DNA of 64,000 nucleotides from Lolium rigidum (lineage: Eukaryota; Streptophyta; Magnoliopsida; Poales; Poaceae): assembly GCF_022539505.1 (NCBI RefSeq), contig NC_061513.1, positions 185,162,017-185,226,016 of the forward strand, written 5' to 3'. Positions within the stretch are counted from its first letter, which is position 1, and each line of letters begins with the position of its first letter. Shown here piece by piece: positions 42,901 to 56,445 of the stretch. The notes beneath the pieces were generated by a model. It worked only from the letters and a program-made list of their open reading frames with translations. It was not told where the DNA came from and made no database searches. A program made the translations under genes and the position numbers.

Positions 42901-45708
42901 GGCTTCTCTCTCATTTAAATTGTGATACTAAGTAATTCAACTAGAGGTACTGACTTTGGTCAAATAAGTCTCATGCTTGGTTACTTAGAGATTTTAAATC
43001 ATTTAGATGATAGTTTAACTTATATGAGGTATAGCTTCTCACTTTAATCATTAATCCAAATAGTTCAATGAGAATTGATAACACATGTATTAATGACCCA
43101 TAGGTTCCTATTTGAAAATATTAAATCATCCTCATAAGTAGTATTTAAAATTTTCAAACCTATCTATTAAGTCATATGAGAGACTTTGGTCTCATTTAAA
43201 TCTTGCCTCAACCAAATTAATATGAGGTAGATCCCATGGTCAATTAAAACTCACCTTAGATTAATTAATGATATTAAAACATTGTAAGGTGTTATTAAAA
43301 TGGTATGAGGTGCTCACCTCATTTAAATCATCTTTCTCAAATAATATGAAGTAATGTGTTGACCTTTAATTTCCTAGGCTCATACTTGCTCACTTATAGA
43401 TCTTAAATCTTAATAGTATTTAAATTTTCCAAAGATTAATTAAATCACATGAGATGATGAATCTCATTTAACTCCCTTTTTCAAATACTAAGTGTGAAGT
43501 GTTGACCTTGGTCAACATGGGATCATCCCTGGTTATTTGAGAATATTAAATCACCTCAAGGGTAGTCCTTTAAATTAGTTACCACTATGTGTTAAATCAT
43601 ATGAGAGATATTCCTCTCATTTAAATCTTGTTCTCAAGTAATTCAATATGAGGTAGTGATCATGGTCTAGGTAACCTCATATTAAATTATTGGGTGGCAT
43701 TAAATCACTACCATGTTAGCATTAAATTGCATGAGGTATGGAACCTCATTTAAATCCTTGTCTCAAGTGGTAAGTATGAAGAGGTTGACTTTGGTCAACC
43801 TAGGTCATATATTATTCATAAGAGAAATAAAATCTTAAGAAGATTCAATGAGAGGAAATTATTTTCTCACAAACTGAAGAGAAACCCTAACTCCATTTTC
43901 AATGAGAGGAAATTATTTTCTCACAAACTAAAGAGAAACCCTAACTCCATTTTCAATGAGAGGAAATTATTTTCCTATTACTAAATAAGGAAACCCTAGC
44001 ATAATCTTGTAATAAATGTTAAGTAGTGATGCTAGATCATTGTGTGAGCCACTAAGGCTACTTAAGAGTACTTAAGTATTGTTTGGTGATTGTATCCTCG
44101 TATTCGTTTATAGACGCTAGTACCGGAGACTATCAAGAGGAGGAGGTATTCTACCAAGAGGAAGAAGAAGAACACTTTGATCACCTCACCAATCAAGGCA
44201 AGATAATACTCTTGCAAGCTAATATTAATGCTAGCTATTACCAGTGCAAGCTGATAAACTTGCTAACCATCATGGTGCAAAGCTCTACCAGAGCAAGGCA
44301 TCATTACTTTTTACTTCATGAACCTATCCCAAAGTTTTTACTTTACAAGCCTTACTTGATTTTATTTATCAAAGTTACTTTTTGGTTTATGATTCACTTG
44401 GTTGAATTATAGAGTAGTACAAGAGAATCACACTTAGCCTAGCAAGCTCCAAGATACTTAGCACCCCTCATGAAATAGTTGCTAGCGCTAATCAATTAAA
44501 ATTGGACTACTCTAGATGGGAACATGTGACTTTGAAATGAAGTTGAAACCTTGGAATGATGGTTCATTCCATTGAATGACTTTGAAGGTGAATATGACCA
44601 AGAGAAGATGGTGATTTTTGATATAAAACTGAGGGTTGGGTTCGGATGCGATACCATTCCAATTTTGAAAGTACCCCCACAATACCCAATATGGGTAAGG
44701 GCTTAACTAGAAATTTATGTGCTTTAGTATGGGTTCCCTCTAAACAAGCGTCATCGGGGTTATGCCAAGGGCTGCCTCCAAAGAAATATGAGAGGATATG
44801 AAATGACGTGAAATGAGGTGAATTGTCCGGCCCAAGCCCTGTGCAGTTCCCAGGCTGACGGTGTGTCTTCACTGGGAGGCCAAACTCATGGGGAGAGGTG
44901 CCTATACTAGAGTATATAAGTGAAAGGTTATGGTTGGTAGTCCGCATACGGAGTATGATAAATCAGGGCCAGTTAACCCTGACGGATTATTGCAAATATT
45001 GTGGCACAAGTGTACGACCTCTGCAGAGTGTAGAACTATTCGAATAGCCGTGTCCACGGTTACGGACGATTGGAAAGGCCATACTCGTTCCGTCATCGGA
45101 CCATTTTCAAAAATGTGACATATGATCGGTGACTTGATTTTGAAAGGTGAATGGTGACTTGGAGTTGAATCACAACAGAGTTGTGGGAATGACACTAATG
45201 TTCCCACCGGAGGTAGTCTAGCTGATTCAAGCATCTTTACTAAATGTTTATGAAATAAACTTGGCTTTATGCAAATAAACCTAGAGCTTAGCATCCCCTT
45301 ACCGCAATTAATAGTGCTTACACTAGTATTAGTTTGCGAGTACTTTAAAAGTACCCATGGCTTTGTCCCTGGCTATTCAAATGGCCAGACTATGAAGGTG
45401 AACAGCAGTACGAGGAAGATGGACAGCAGAACGTCTACGACAACTAGGACCGCTCCTGACGTCAAGCGTTGGCTCGTGGATTAGATAGCCACTACTACTT
45501 CGCTTCCGCTCTTGTGATGTTCGTTGATCACTAGATCAACTACTATTTGTAATATTGGATCATGTGATCCATCTTGTAAGACAGATTATGTGTTGTAATA
45601 AATGATGACTCTATGATATTCAACTATTAAGTCTCGCAACAACAATATTCCCGGGATTGCGATGTACGGCATAATAGGCATCCGGACTTAAAAATCCGGG
45701 TGTTGACA
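39955..45708 (+). repeat. Array LTR2 (5754 bp, subtype a)
   Basis: Very close to LTR1, including the 54-bp triplication. It has about a 31-bp deletion near its left edge (TGTAACATCTAGTTCC against TGTAACATCCCAGAAATTC... in LTR1). TATA box TATAAATA at 41997-42004. Many remaining differences to LTR1 are at CTG/CAG sites (for example CTGAG against TCGAG near 33097/41377). Confidence 0.92.
41997..42004 (+). promoter_or_regulatory. TATA box in LTR2
   Basis: TATAAATA at the position equivalent to 33719 in LTR1, within the same GC-rich block. Confidence 0.7.
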
Positions 45709-45934
45709 AGTTGGTATCGGAGCCATTGTTTGACCTTAGGAGACCCTAGTTAGAATGGACGTTCGGAAAATATTAGTTTCTAAAACAAATGAAGTGAGTA
45801 TTTGTGAAAAACTTATTCATTTTCTTCTCTACTAGATCTTCTTAAAAATAATAAGCCATGCACCCCTTATAAATCCATTAAAATTTTGCCACACTTGTTC
45901 ACATCTCTAACTTACTCATCCATTTCACTTTCAG

Positions 45935-46732
45935 ATGGAGCCCTACGTCCAGACGGAGACCTACGATCTGGAAAACGGAGGAAGTCTGGTGTTTGAGCCC
46001 GACTTGTACCTAGTGTCCGAGAAGCTTGAACGCCCACCTCCCCAGTTCCACGGAGTCCGGATCCACAACACCCCCACTGGGGAGCAGCAGTGGATGATCA
46101 CCGCTGACTTGAAGGGAAGCCCGGAGCCTCCCATCTCGGAGAGGATCCTTTTCTCCTTCAAGGCATACAGCTGGGTGGACGGTCTTGCTCACGCCCTTCA
46201 GGAGGGACTTGCTCGGGTGTGCGGACGAACATCGCCGCACTCCGGGAAGCCGCTCGCCCACTTCGCGAGGCACGACACCATGGGGGAACCCATGGCACTC
46301 TCTTCGCACCTGGTGCTCAAGATTCATGTGGAGCATTTGGACTTTATGCTTCATAAGACCCGGAAGGACCTGGAGCTGACACGTGTCCATGCCCACCGTG
46401 CCCAGATGGCTTTGGCTCATCATGCCGACGCCATCAGGCTACTCGCCAAGGACCGCCGGTCACTCCGCTCGCAGCGCGCCAAGAATGTCGCTACTATCAC
46501 CCGTCTTCGCATGAGAAGATACGCACCTTGGAGGTGACTCGTCCGGACACAAGCAGGACCGGATCCAGGAGATGGAGGAGGATGGAGAAGACATCCAAGG
46601 AGGCAATGACTTCCCGAGTGACGACAACGACTTTGAGGATGATGAGTTCACCGATGAGGAAGACTACGAGTTTCGGAGTCCGAGGAGGATGGGATCATTC
46701 CCATCGATGTGGATGAAGACGATGAAGAATAG
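45935..46732 (+). pseudogene. ORF1, copy 2 (frameshifted)
   Basis: Begins directly after acceptor CATTTCACTTTCAG. Closely matches copy 1 for about 190 residues, with a short compensated frame change (CGGACGAACATCG against CGGACAGAACATCG). The frame is lost after TITRLRMRR because of an added AT near 46511. The acidic tail (DDNDFEDDEFTDEEDYEF) is still readable in another frame, to the stop at 46730-46732. Confidence 0.8.
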
Positions 46733-46970
46733 TTGCACTAGTTTCACTTACGTAGGTGTGAGTTGTATCCCGCACCATGTATCGTAGTTTGTGGAAAAAG
46801 GGTTCTTAAAACCCTTAGTGCTTTAACTAGTCATGTGTGATGTTTGTTGTGAATAAATAAAATGTGTGCTATGTTCATCACAAAAATATTTCAAGTTTTA
46901 AGTTTAAACCTAACTCAAAATAAGCCATAGAAAATTTCCCTCTTACCTCATGATCTATCTACATGTTCAG

Positions 46971-48183
46971 ATGGCCCCACCAACCCGCAACGCCACCCAG
47001 GATGCCATGATGCAACTACTGCAGACAATGATGGCAGACCGGGAAGCGGAAAGAGCTGAACGCCAAGCCAACCTTGCCGCACTGCAACAGCTAGCTCGGA
47101 ATAATCAAGGCCATGGGAACCACGATCACCCCGGGTCAAAGCTGAAGAATTTCCAGAACACTAACCCTCCAATGTTCAGCAAAACCGAAGAACCCTTGGA
47201 TGCTGATGATTGGCTGCAGACAATAGAGAACAACCTTGAAGTTGCGGGAGTTGAAGCCGCAGAAAAAGTACTGTTTGCCACCCACTACCTGTCAGGACCT
47301 GCAAGAGCCTGGTGGACTAGTGCCCGTGCAATGAATGCAGGACATATGATAACATGGGAAGACTTCAAGCTGAAGTTCAGCAAGTACCATGTGCCCCAAG
47401 GATTAATCAAGAAAATGAGAGACGAGTTCCGTGAACTCAAGCAAGGAAGAATGTCCGTGGTGGAATACCGCGACAGGTTTCTCACTCTGTCAAGGTACGC
47501 CCCGGATGAGACCGACACAAATGAGAAGAGAAAGGAAAGATTCTCGAACGGACCGCACGACGAGATGCAAACGGTGTTAGTGAATATTCCGTTCGCTGAC
47601 CTCGAAGCCCTCGTGGACTCAGCCATACAGATGGAAGGAAAGCTGCATCAGGCCAATGAGAACCGCAAGCGCAGAATGATGAACCAGAGTGGACCCCACC
47701 ATACCCAGAAGCACCGCAATAACTCCTCTGGAGGATTCACCCCCAGAAACAACAGGCCACCTACTCAGATTTATCGCCCCAACTACAGCAACAACAACGG
47801 AGGACCCCCGAAGCCCGGAGGCAACAACAATAACAACCACAACCACAGCAGCCACCACAACAATGGGAACAACACCAACACCAACACCGGCCCGAGGACT
47901 CGGAAGCAATGCCATCCCCGTCACCCCGAAGGACAAGTCCACCGTAGAACTGCTACGAATGTGGAGTTGTGGGCCACTACTCCAAAGAATGCCCCAAGAA
48001 GCTTGCCAAGATCGCGGCCAACACCGCTGCACCTGCCCAAAGAACAGCGCGCTTCGCGAGTAGAAGGAACCGTAACAACAACAACGGACGTTTCTACCAC
48101 ATGACTGCCACTGAAGCTCAGGAAGCACCCCAGACCCTGACAAGTATGCCTTCCTGTTAATCAAAATGCTCAATCTCTCTTAG
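46971..48183 (+). pseudogene. Gag, copy 2 (longest open gag)
   Basis: One frame runs from the ATG after the acceptor at 46970 to 48104 and includes the whole capsid (ATHYLSGPARAWWTSARAMN, YRDRFLTLSRYAPDETDTNE) and the Asn-rich linker. A frame change near 47900-47950 leaves the zinc-knuckle segment (TGCTACGAATGTGG) out of frame. Original frame end is the TAG at 48181-48183. The WW-containing capsid motif is intact here, unlike copy 1. Confidence 0.85.
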
Positions 48184-48237
48184 GAACCTAACTCCTCTTA
48201 AAATCTCGGGACGAGATTTGTTTAAGGGGGAAGGGTT

Positions 48238-51200
48238 TGTAACATCCCAGAATTTAAAACAAACAAAAGTTCCATTCAATTTTTGGAACCAACAAAAACT
48301 TTTATTAAATTAAGATTGGTACATAATAACCTTGCGTAATTCTTGTGCTATTGCTATGATTGCTTGTTATGATTATTGGAAATAATCTTAAACCCTAAAG
48401 ACTCACCCCTCTTCTCATCATTCTAGTGAAAATAAAATAAAAGGAAATTAAAAAGGAAAAAGGCATATGTGCCTATGGCTACAATCATAAATATTTACCC
48501 TAGACCTTTTTCACTTTATTTAAAAGATTGGAAAAGCTTTGTAAACCTTATATAGCACTTCTTAAATCATTGCCAAGTTGAAACTAAAAAGAATATAAAG
48601 AAATTAAAAATGCCATAGAGGCATATGAAAGCTAAATAGCAAATATAAGAATTTAAGAAAATTAACCCAAGGACTTGTTGTGAATGGTTGGATCACCTCC
48701 ATATATCATTTCAACAATTCACAACACCATTGTGAATCAAACCAAGTCAAATTAAAAATAAAATACCACATATGCATATAAGCCTATGTGCCACATAGCC
48801 AATTCACCAAACTTTGACCTAGGTCTCTAAACCTTGACCAAATGGTGTGGCATCATCTCTAAACCTATTATAACACTAAATGGACCCTAACCCATGTTCA
48901 AGTGAAGCAAGAACAACCCTAGTACAAGTTTATGAAAACTTGACACCTCATCTCTTATGTATTAAAGCCAATTTTGCAAATCTTTGAACAAGGCCATTTG
49001 ATTTAGTTTCAATGCTTGTAAAATGTTTCTAAACTCATAAGAACCACATTAGAGTCAACCAAAGTCAAATCAAAGGGATAGAAATAAAATAGGGAGAGAA
49101 TCCCCAAAATTCACTCACATACACATATGCCAAAATGCAAATCATTCACCAAGGCCAATTTTGCTTGCCCCATTGCTTCTAAAATGTTTTAATATGATAA
49201 ACTAACACAATTGCATCTTTGGATCATGAATCAAATCAAGAAAAATAAGGATTTCAACATACATGTGATAATGGTCATTTGGGTGAAAAATATTTTCTTC
49301 ACCACTTTGCACCCCTGTAATTCTTAAAACCTAATCTAAACTTGGTCAACTATGACCATGTCATCCAAGACCACATGAGGGTCAACAACTTTCATGTTGA
49401 CCATCATGGATAATATTGACTAGGTTGACCAGAATAAGATTGACAAGTGGAGACTTTGAAACTATGTGAAGATGAGCACATTTTGGAATTCTTGGAAATC
49501 TTCACCAAAATGACCACCAACCCCACCAATACTTCACTCTAATTATATAAATGAGATCCACCAAAAAGAATTGCAAAATTCTAAAATTTTCTTCATGCGG
49601 CCATTGTGTCGAGCACCTTGTGTGCACAATTCTGAAAATGAGAAACATGCTATAAACCTCTGGTCCAAAGCCTCCACCACTTTCTTTTGGTGATCATCAC
49701 ACTCTTGTACAACCCCTGCATCAGTGCATGTACTGGCTCTGGTCGATTAAAGTGGAATGGAGCACTTTTCTTCTCCATGCCGTGTACCATGCCACTCCAT
49801 TGCCACCCTACCTTCTACCCCTCCCCGGCCTATCAAACTATGTCAAGTAGCTTCTCCAATGCACAAGGACTATGCCTGTACCTTCCCTGGATCGAAACGA
49901 GCACCACACTGGCCGAGCCAGGCGCGCCCATGCACGCCCAGGACGTGCCAGGCACGCGGTGAGCGCGCCCTGGCATGCCACGGTACCCGCCAGTGCACGC
50001 ACTCGCCTGGACGCGCTCGTCCATCCCTCCCTCTCTTCTCGTGCACCCGCGCCCTACACCGCACCCGAACCATGCTAGCCAACCAACTAGGCTCGCGGGA
50101 ACCATCTAGCCGTCGCCATGATCGCCGACCTGCCGCGCCGGTACTGCGCGTACACCACTGTCGCCAGGACGCCACATGCCATCATTTGGCTCGCCATCAA
50201 GCGCGCTAGCATCGCCTAGCCGTCGCCTACACAGAGCGCATCCTAGCCTGCCCCTTCGAGCACCAGAGACGCCGCGCCATGGACACCCTCTCACAGCCAA
50301 CCGCCGGTCACCTCGCCATCTATAAATAGAGGCACCCAGAGCACACTCCCTTCACACCAATCTCTTCCCCTCTCACCACTGCCTCTGCCTGACCACTCAA
50401 TCGAACCCCACCTCGCCGGAGCCGCCCCAATTTGAAGCTCGGAGCCGCCGGAGTCCGCAGATCATCGCCATCGATCCGCGCCTCCCCACGCCTCGCCGAC
50501 GGTACCAGGAGTTTCCTCGTCCTCGACAACGACGCCCAGCACCCAGCAGAGCCCCGCCGGCGACCTCCTGCGCTCTCCGACCCCCTACCTCGCCGGCGCA
50601 GTGAGCTCCTCTCCCCCGGCGACGACGACGAAGCTCCACCGTCCGATCTCCATCTGATCCATCGGCTCACGTCGCAGGTACCGTTTCGCTGTTTTAAAAG
50701 CCACTGACGAGTGGGACCCTCTGTCAGCTGGCCCGCGGCGTGGTCCGTGTTAGTCGGGCCAGCCCAGTTCGTTTAAATTGGTTAGCCCGTTTATTTTCCC
50801 GCGTGGCCCATTAATTTGAATTCGATTTAATCTATTTAGTTAAAATCCAATACTGGTGCCAACTTCAAAATTTAATAGTTTGAAATCTACCAAACCAAAT
50901 TTAGCAAATTTTATATATTTAGAAAGCTTATGAAATTGTCTAAATAATGGCACTGGCCTCATGTCCAAATTCGAAAGTAAATTTAAATGATAAAAATAAC
51001 AAGGCAGGGACTTTTCTGACTTCAAATAAATATTAGAAATTATCTAGAAATGATTTTAAGTTGATTCCAACTCTAATAAATCACATTTGACATAATCTAA
51101 TTGTTTATGCAAAAATATATCATAGTTGTTTTGCATGATCATGAACTAGAGTTAAAATAATGGCTATGGAACCATTTCTAGAATATTTAATAAATACACA

Positions 51201-53918
51201 TAGAATTATTTAAATAGTATGAGGGCTTCTCTCTCATTTAAATGGTGATCTTAAGTATTTCAAATAGAGGTACCGACCTAGATCAAATAAGTCTCATGCT
51301 TGGTTAATTAGAGAGGTGAATCATTTAGAGGATAGTTTAACTTATATGAGGTATAATTTCTCACATAAACCATTAGTCCAAATCGTTCAATAAGGATTAA
51401 TAACACCTAAGTAATGACCCATAGGTTTATATTTGAAAATATTTAATCATTCTCATATTTAGTATTTAAATAATTCAAACCTATTAGTTAAATCATATAA
51501 TAGACTTTGGTCTCATTTAAATCTTACCTCAACCAAATTAATATGAAGTAGATCCCATGGTCAATTGAAAGTCACTTTTAAGTAATTAATAATATTAAAC
51601 CATTACAAGGTGTTACTAAAATAATATGAGATGCTCACCTCATTTAAATCATCCTCCTCAAATAAAATGAAGTAATGCATGGACCTTTAATTCCCTAAGC
51701 TCATGCTTGCTCATTTATAAATCTTAAATCTAAATAATATTAAATTAATTAAATCACATGAGATGATGAATCTCATTTACTCACTTTCTCAAGTACTAAG
51801 TGTGAAGTATTGACCTTGGTCAACATGGGATCATCCCTGGTTATTTTGAGAATCTTAAATCACCTCAATAATAGTCCTTTAAATTTGTTACACTTATGTG
51901 CTAAATCATATGAGAGATACTCCTTTTATTTAAATCTAGTTCTCAAGTAATTCAATATGAGGTAGTGATCATGGTCTAAGTAACCTCATCTTGAATTATT
52001 GAGAGGCATTAAAACACTACCATGTAGTATTAAATTGCATGAGGTATGGAACCTCATTTAAATCATTTCTCAAATGGTAAGTATGAAGAGGTTGACTTTA
52101 GTCAACCTAGGTCATACATTATTCATAAGAGAAATTAAATCTTAAGAAGATTCAATGAGAGGAAATTATTTTTCTATTACTAAATAAGGAAACCCTAGCA
52201 TAATCTTGTAATAAATATTAAGTAGTGATGCTAGATCATTGTGTGAGCCACTAAGGCTAATTAAGAGTACTTAAGTATTGCTTGGTAATTGTATCCTCAT
52301 ATTCGTTTATAGACGCTAGTACCGGAGACTATCAAGAGGAGGAAGTATTCTACCAAGAGGAAGAAGAAGAATACTTTGATCACTTCACCAATCAAGGCAA
52401 GCTAGTATTCCGCAAGCTGATATTAATATTACCCCTCCAAGCAAGCTAACCTTCTTGCAAGCTAGACTAATGCAAGATGCAAAGCTCTACTAGAGCAAGG
52501 CATCATTACATTTTACTTTATGAACCTATCCCAAAGTTTTTGCTTTATAAGCTTTACTTAATTTTATTTATCAAAGTTACCTTTTTGATTTATGATTCAC
52601 TTGGTGGAAATATAGAGTAGTACAAGAAAATCACACTTAGCCTAGCAAGCTCCAAGATACTTATCACCCCTCATGAAATAGTTGCTAGTGCTAATCAATT
52701 AAAACTTGACTACTCTAGATGGGAACATGTGACTTTGAAATGAAGTGGAAACCTTGGAATGATGGTTCATTCAATTGAATGACTTTGAAGGTGAATATGA
52801 CCATGAGAAGATGGTGATTTTTGATATAAAACTGATGGTTGGGTTTGGATGCGATACCATTCCAATTTTGAAAGTACCCCCACAATACCCAAAATGGGTA
52901 CGGGCTTAACTAGAAATTTATGTGCCTTAGTATGGGTTCCCTCTAAACAAGCGTCATAGGGGTTATGCCAAGGGCTGCCTCCAAAGCAATATGAGATATT
53001 GCGGAATGATGTGAACGAGGTGAATTGTCCGGCCCAAGCCCTGTGCAGGTTCCCGGGTTAACGAGGTTGGTTCTCACCGGGAGGCCAAGCTCATGGGGAG
53101 AGGTACCTGTACTAGAGTATATAAGTGAAAGGTTATGGTTGGTAGTCCGCATACGGAGTATGATAAATCAGGGCCAGTTAACCCTGACGGATTATTGCAA
53201 ATATTGTGGCACAAGTGTACGACCTCCGCAGAGTGTATAACTATTCGAATAGCCGTGTCCACGGTTACGCGACGATTGGAAAGGCCATACTGTTCCGTCA
53301 TCAGACCATTTAAAAAAAATGTGACCTGTGACTGGTGACTTGAAGTCGACCGGTGAATGGTGACTTGAGTTGGACCACAACAGAGTTGTGGGAATGACAC
53401 TAATGTTCCCACTTGAGTTAGTCTATTTGATTCAAGCATCTTTACTAAATGTTTATGAAATAAACTTGGCTTTATGCAAATAAACCTAGAGCTTAGTTTC
53501 CCCTTACCACAATTAATAGTGCTTACACTAGTATTAGTTTGCGAGTACTTTAAAAGTACTCATGGCTTTGTCCCTGGCTATTCAAATGGCCAGACTATGA
53601 AGGTGAACAGCTGTACGAGGAAGATGGACAGCAGAACGTCTACGACAACTAGGACCGCTCCTGACGTCAACAGTTGCCTGTGGAACAGATGGACCACGAC
53701 CGTTACTTCGCTTCCGCTATGTGTTTTGTAATAGGATCTCTAGATCCACTATGATGTATTAAGACTGGATCATGTGATCCTTTGTTGTAAGACGATTATG
53801 TGTTGTAATAAATGATGTGTTGTGATATCAAGCTATTATGTCTCGCAAAAAACAATATTCCTGGGATTGCGAGGAATGGCATAATAGGCATCTGGACTTA
53901 AAAATCCGGGTGTTGACA
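48238..53918 (+). repeat. Array LTR3 (5681 bp, subtype b)
   Basis: Same ends and organisation as LTR1/LTR2 but clearly diverged, especially in the first 2.5 kb. It has only one copy of the 54-bp unit. TATA box at 50321-50328. It pairs with LTR4, to which it is almost identical. Confidence 0.92.
50321..50328 (+). promoter_or_regulatory. TATA box in LTR3
   Basis: TATAAATA, 2.08 kb into the LTR, preceded by CACCTCGCCATC and followed by a C/T-rich start region. Confidence 0.7.
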
Positions 53919-53921
53919 AGT

Positions 53922-53934
53922 TGGTATCAGAGCC
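53922..53934 (+). promoter_or_regulatory. Primer-binding site, internal region 3
   Basis: TGGTATCAGAGCC, 3 bp after LTR3, identical to the site in internal region 1. Confidence 0.85.
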
Positions 53935-54146
53935 ATTGTTTGACCTTAGGAGACCCTAGTTAGAATGGACGTTCAGACAAAAAAATGTTAGTTTCAAAAA
54001 CAAATAAAGTGAGTATTTATGAAAACTTATTCATTTTCTTATCTACTAGATCTTCTAAAAATAAGCCATGCACCTCCTTATAAATCCAGTAAAATTTTGC
54101 AACACTTGTTCATATCTCTAACTTACTCATCCATTTCACTTTCGAG

Positions 54147-54944
54147 ATGGAGCCCTACGTCCCGGACGGAGACCTACGATCCGGAAAACGGAGGAAGTCC
54201 GGTGTTTGAGCGCGACTTGTACCTAGTGTCCGAGAGGCTCGAACGCCCACCTCCCAAGTTCCACGGAGTCCGGATCCACAACACCCCCACCGGGGAGCAG
54301 CGATGGATGATCACCGCCGACTTGAAGGGAAGCTCGGAACCTCCCATCTCGGAGAGGATCCTTTTCTCCTTCAAGGCATACAGGCTGGGTGGACGGTCTT
54401 GCTCACGCCCTTCGGGAGGGACTTGCTCGGGTGTGTGGACGAACATCGCCGCACTCCGGGGAAGCCGCTCGCTCACTTCGCGAGGCACGACACCATGGGG
54501 AACCCATGGCACTCTCTTCGCACCCGGTGCTCGGGATCCATGTGCAGCATTTGGACTTTATGCTTCATGAGACCCGGAAGGATCTGGAGCTGACACGTGT
54601 CCACTCCCACCGTGCCCAGATGGCTTTGGCTCATCATGCTGACGCCATCAGGCTACTCGCCAAGGACCGCAGGTCACTCTGCCTGCAACGCGCCAAGAAT
54701 GTCGCTACTATCACCCGTCTTCGCGAGAAGATTCGCACCTTAGAAGTGACTGTCAGGACACAGCAGGACCAGATCCGAGGAGATGGAGGAAGATGGAGAA
54801 GACATCCAAGGAGGCGATGACTTCCCGAGTGACGACAACGACTTTGAGGATGACGAGTTCACCGATGAGGAGGACTACGAGTTTTCGGAGTCCGCAGAGG
54901 ATGGGATCATTCCCATCGACGTGGATGAAGACAATGAGGAATAG
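54147..54944 (+). pseudogene. ORF1, copy 3 (multiple frameshifts)
   Basis: The ATG is preceded by TTTCGAG where the other copies have TTTCAG. Homology to copy 1 runs through the whole length, but at least three frame changes (near 54165, 54385 and 54775) split it. Most lie at CAG/CTG positions. The acidic tail ends at the TAG at 54942-54944. Confidence 0.75.
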
Positions 54945-55181
54945 TTGCACTAGCTTCACTTACGTAGGTGTGAGTTGTATCCCGCACCATGTATCGTAGT
55001 ATATGGAAAAAGGGTTCTTAAAACCCTTAGTGCTTTAGCTTGTAATGTGTGATGTTTGTTGTGAATAAATAAAATATGTGTTATGTTCATCCCGAAAATA
55101 TCCTAAGTTTAAATTTAAACTTAACTCAAAATAAGCCATAGAAAATTTCCCTCTTACCTCATGATCTATCTACATGTTTAG

Positions 55182-56391
55182 ATGGCCCCACCAAACCGCA
55201 ACGCAAACCAGGATGCCATGATGCAACTATCGCAAACAATGATGGCGGACCGGGAAGCCGAAAGAACCGAACGCCAAGCAAACCTTGCTGCTCGCAACGG
55301 ATAGCTCAGAATAATCAAGGCCATGGAAACCACGATCACCCCGGGTCAAAACCGAAGAATTTCCGAACACCAACCCTCCAATGTTCAGCAAAACCGAAGA
55401 GCCCCTCGATGCTCGATGATTGGCTCACGGACAATAGAAAACAACCTTGAAGTTGCGGGAGTTGAAGCCGCAGAAAAAGTACTGTTTGCCACCCACTACC
55501 TGTCAGGACCTGCAAGAGCCTGGTGGACTAGTGCCCGTGCAATGAATGCGGGACAGATGATGACATGGGAAGACTTCAAGCTGAAGTTCAGACAAGTACC
55601 ATGTGCCCCAAGGATTAATCAAGAAAATGAGAGACGAGTTCCGTGAACTCAAGCAAGGAAGAATGTCCGTGGTGGAATACCGCGACAGGTTTCTCACTCT
55701 GTCAAGGTACGCCCCGGATGAGACCGACACCAATGAGAAGAGAAAGGAAAGCTTTTTGAACGGACTGCATGACGAGATGCAAACGGTGTTAGTGAATATT
55801 CCGTTCGCTGACCTCGAAGCCCTCGTAGACTCAGCCATACAGATGGAAGGAAAGCTGCATCAGGCCAATGAGAACCGCAAGCGTAGAATGGTGAACCAGA
55901 GTGGACCCCACCATACCCAGAAGCACCGCAATAACTCCTCTGAAGGATTCACCCCCAGAAACAACAGGCCACCTGCTCAGACTTATCGCCCCAACTACAG
56001 CAACAACCACGGAGGACCCCCGAAGCCCGGAGGCAACAACAATAACAACCGCAACCCCAGCAGCCACAACAACAATGGGAACCACACCAACACCAACACT
56101 GGCCCAAGAACTGGGAGTAATGCCATCCCCGTCGCCCCGAAGGACAAGTCTACTGTAAACTGTTATGAATGTGGAGTTGTGGGCCACTTCTCAAAAGAAT
56201 GCCCCAAGAAGCTTGCCAAGATTGCCGCCAACACCGCTGCACCTGCCCAGCAACAGCGTCGCTTCGCAGGTAGAAGGAACCAGAACAACAACAACGGACG
56301 TTTCTACCACATGACTGCCACTGAAGCCCGGAAGCACCCCGACCACGACAAGTATGCCTTCCTGTTAATCAAAATGCTCAATCTCTCTTAG
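55182..56391 (+). pseudogene. Gag, copy 3 (C-terminal half intact, with zinc knuckle)
   Basis: The ATG follows an acceptor-like CTACATGTTTAG. The N-terminal 130 codons are broken by several CTG/CAG-site changes. From 55603 the frame is open to 56391 and includes GLIKKMRDEFRELKQGRM, an Asn/Pro-rich linker and a perfect CCHC knuckle (CYECGVVGHFSKEC), then an Arg/Asn-rich tail. Confidence 0.85.
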
Positions 56392-56445
56392 GAACCTAAC
56401 TCCTCTTAAAATCTCGGGACGAGATTTGTTTAAGGGGGAAGGGTT

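Noticed and set aside
44083..45484. Short repeated ORFs (for example 109, 127 and 62 aa) in the downstream part of each LTR
   Set aside because: The same pieces recur in every LTR but their lengths and stops vary between copies, and they sit in AT-rich leader sequence with no domain, so coding is unsupported.
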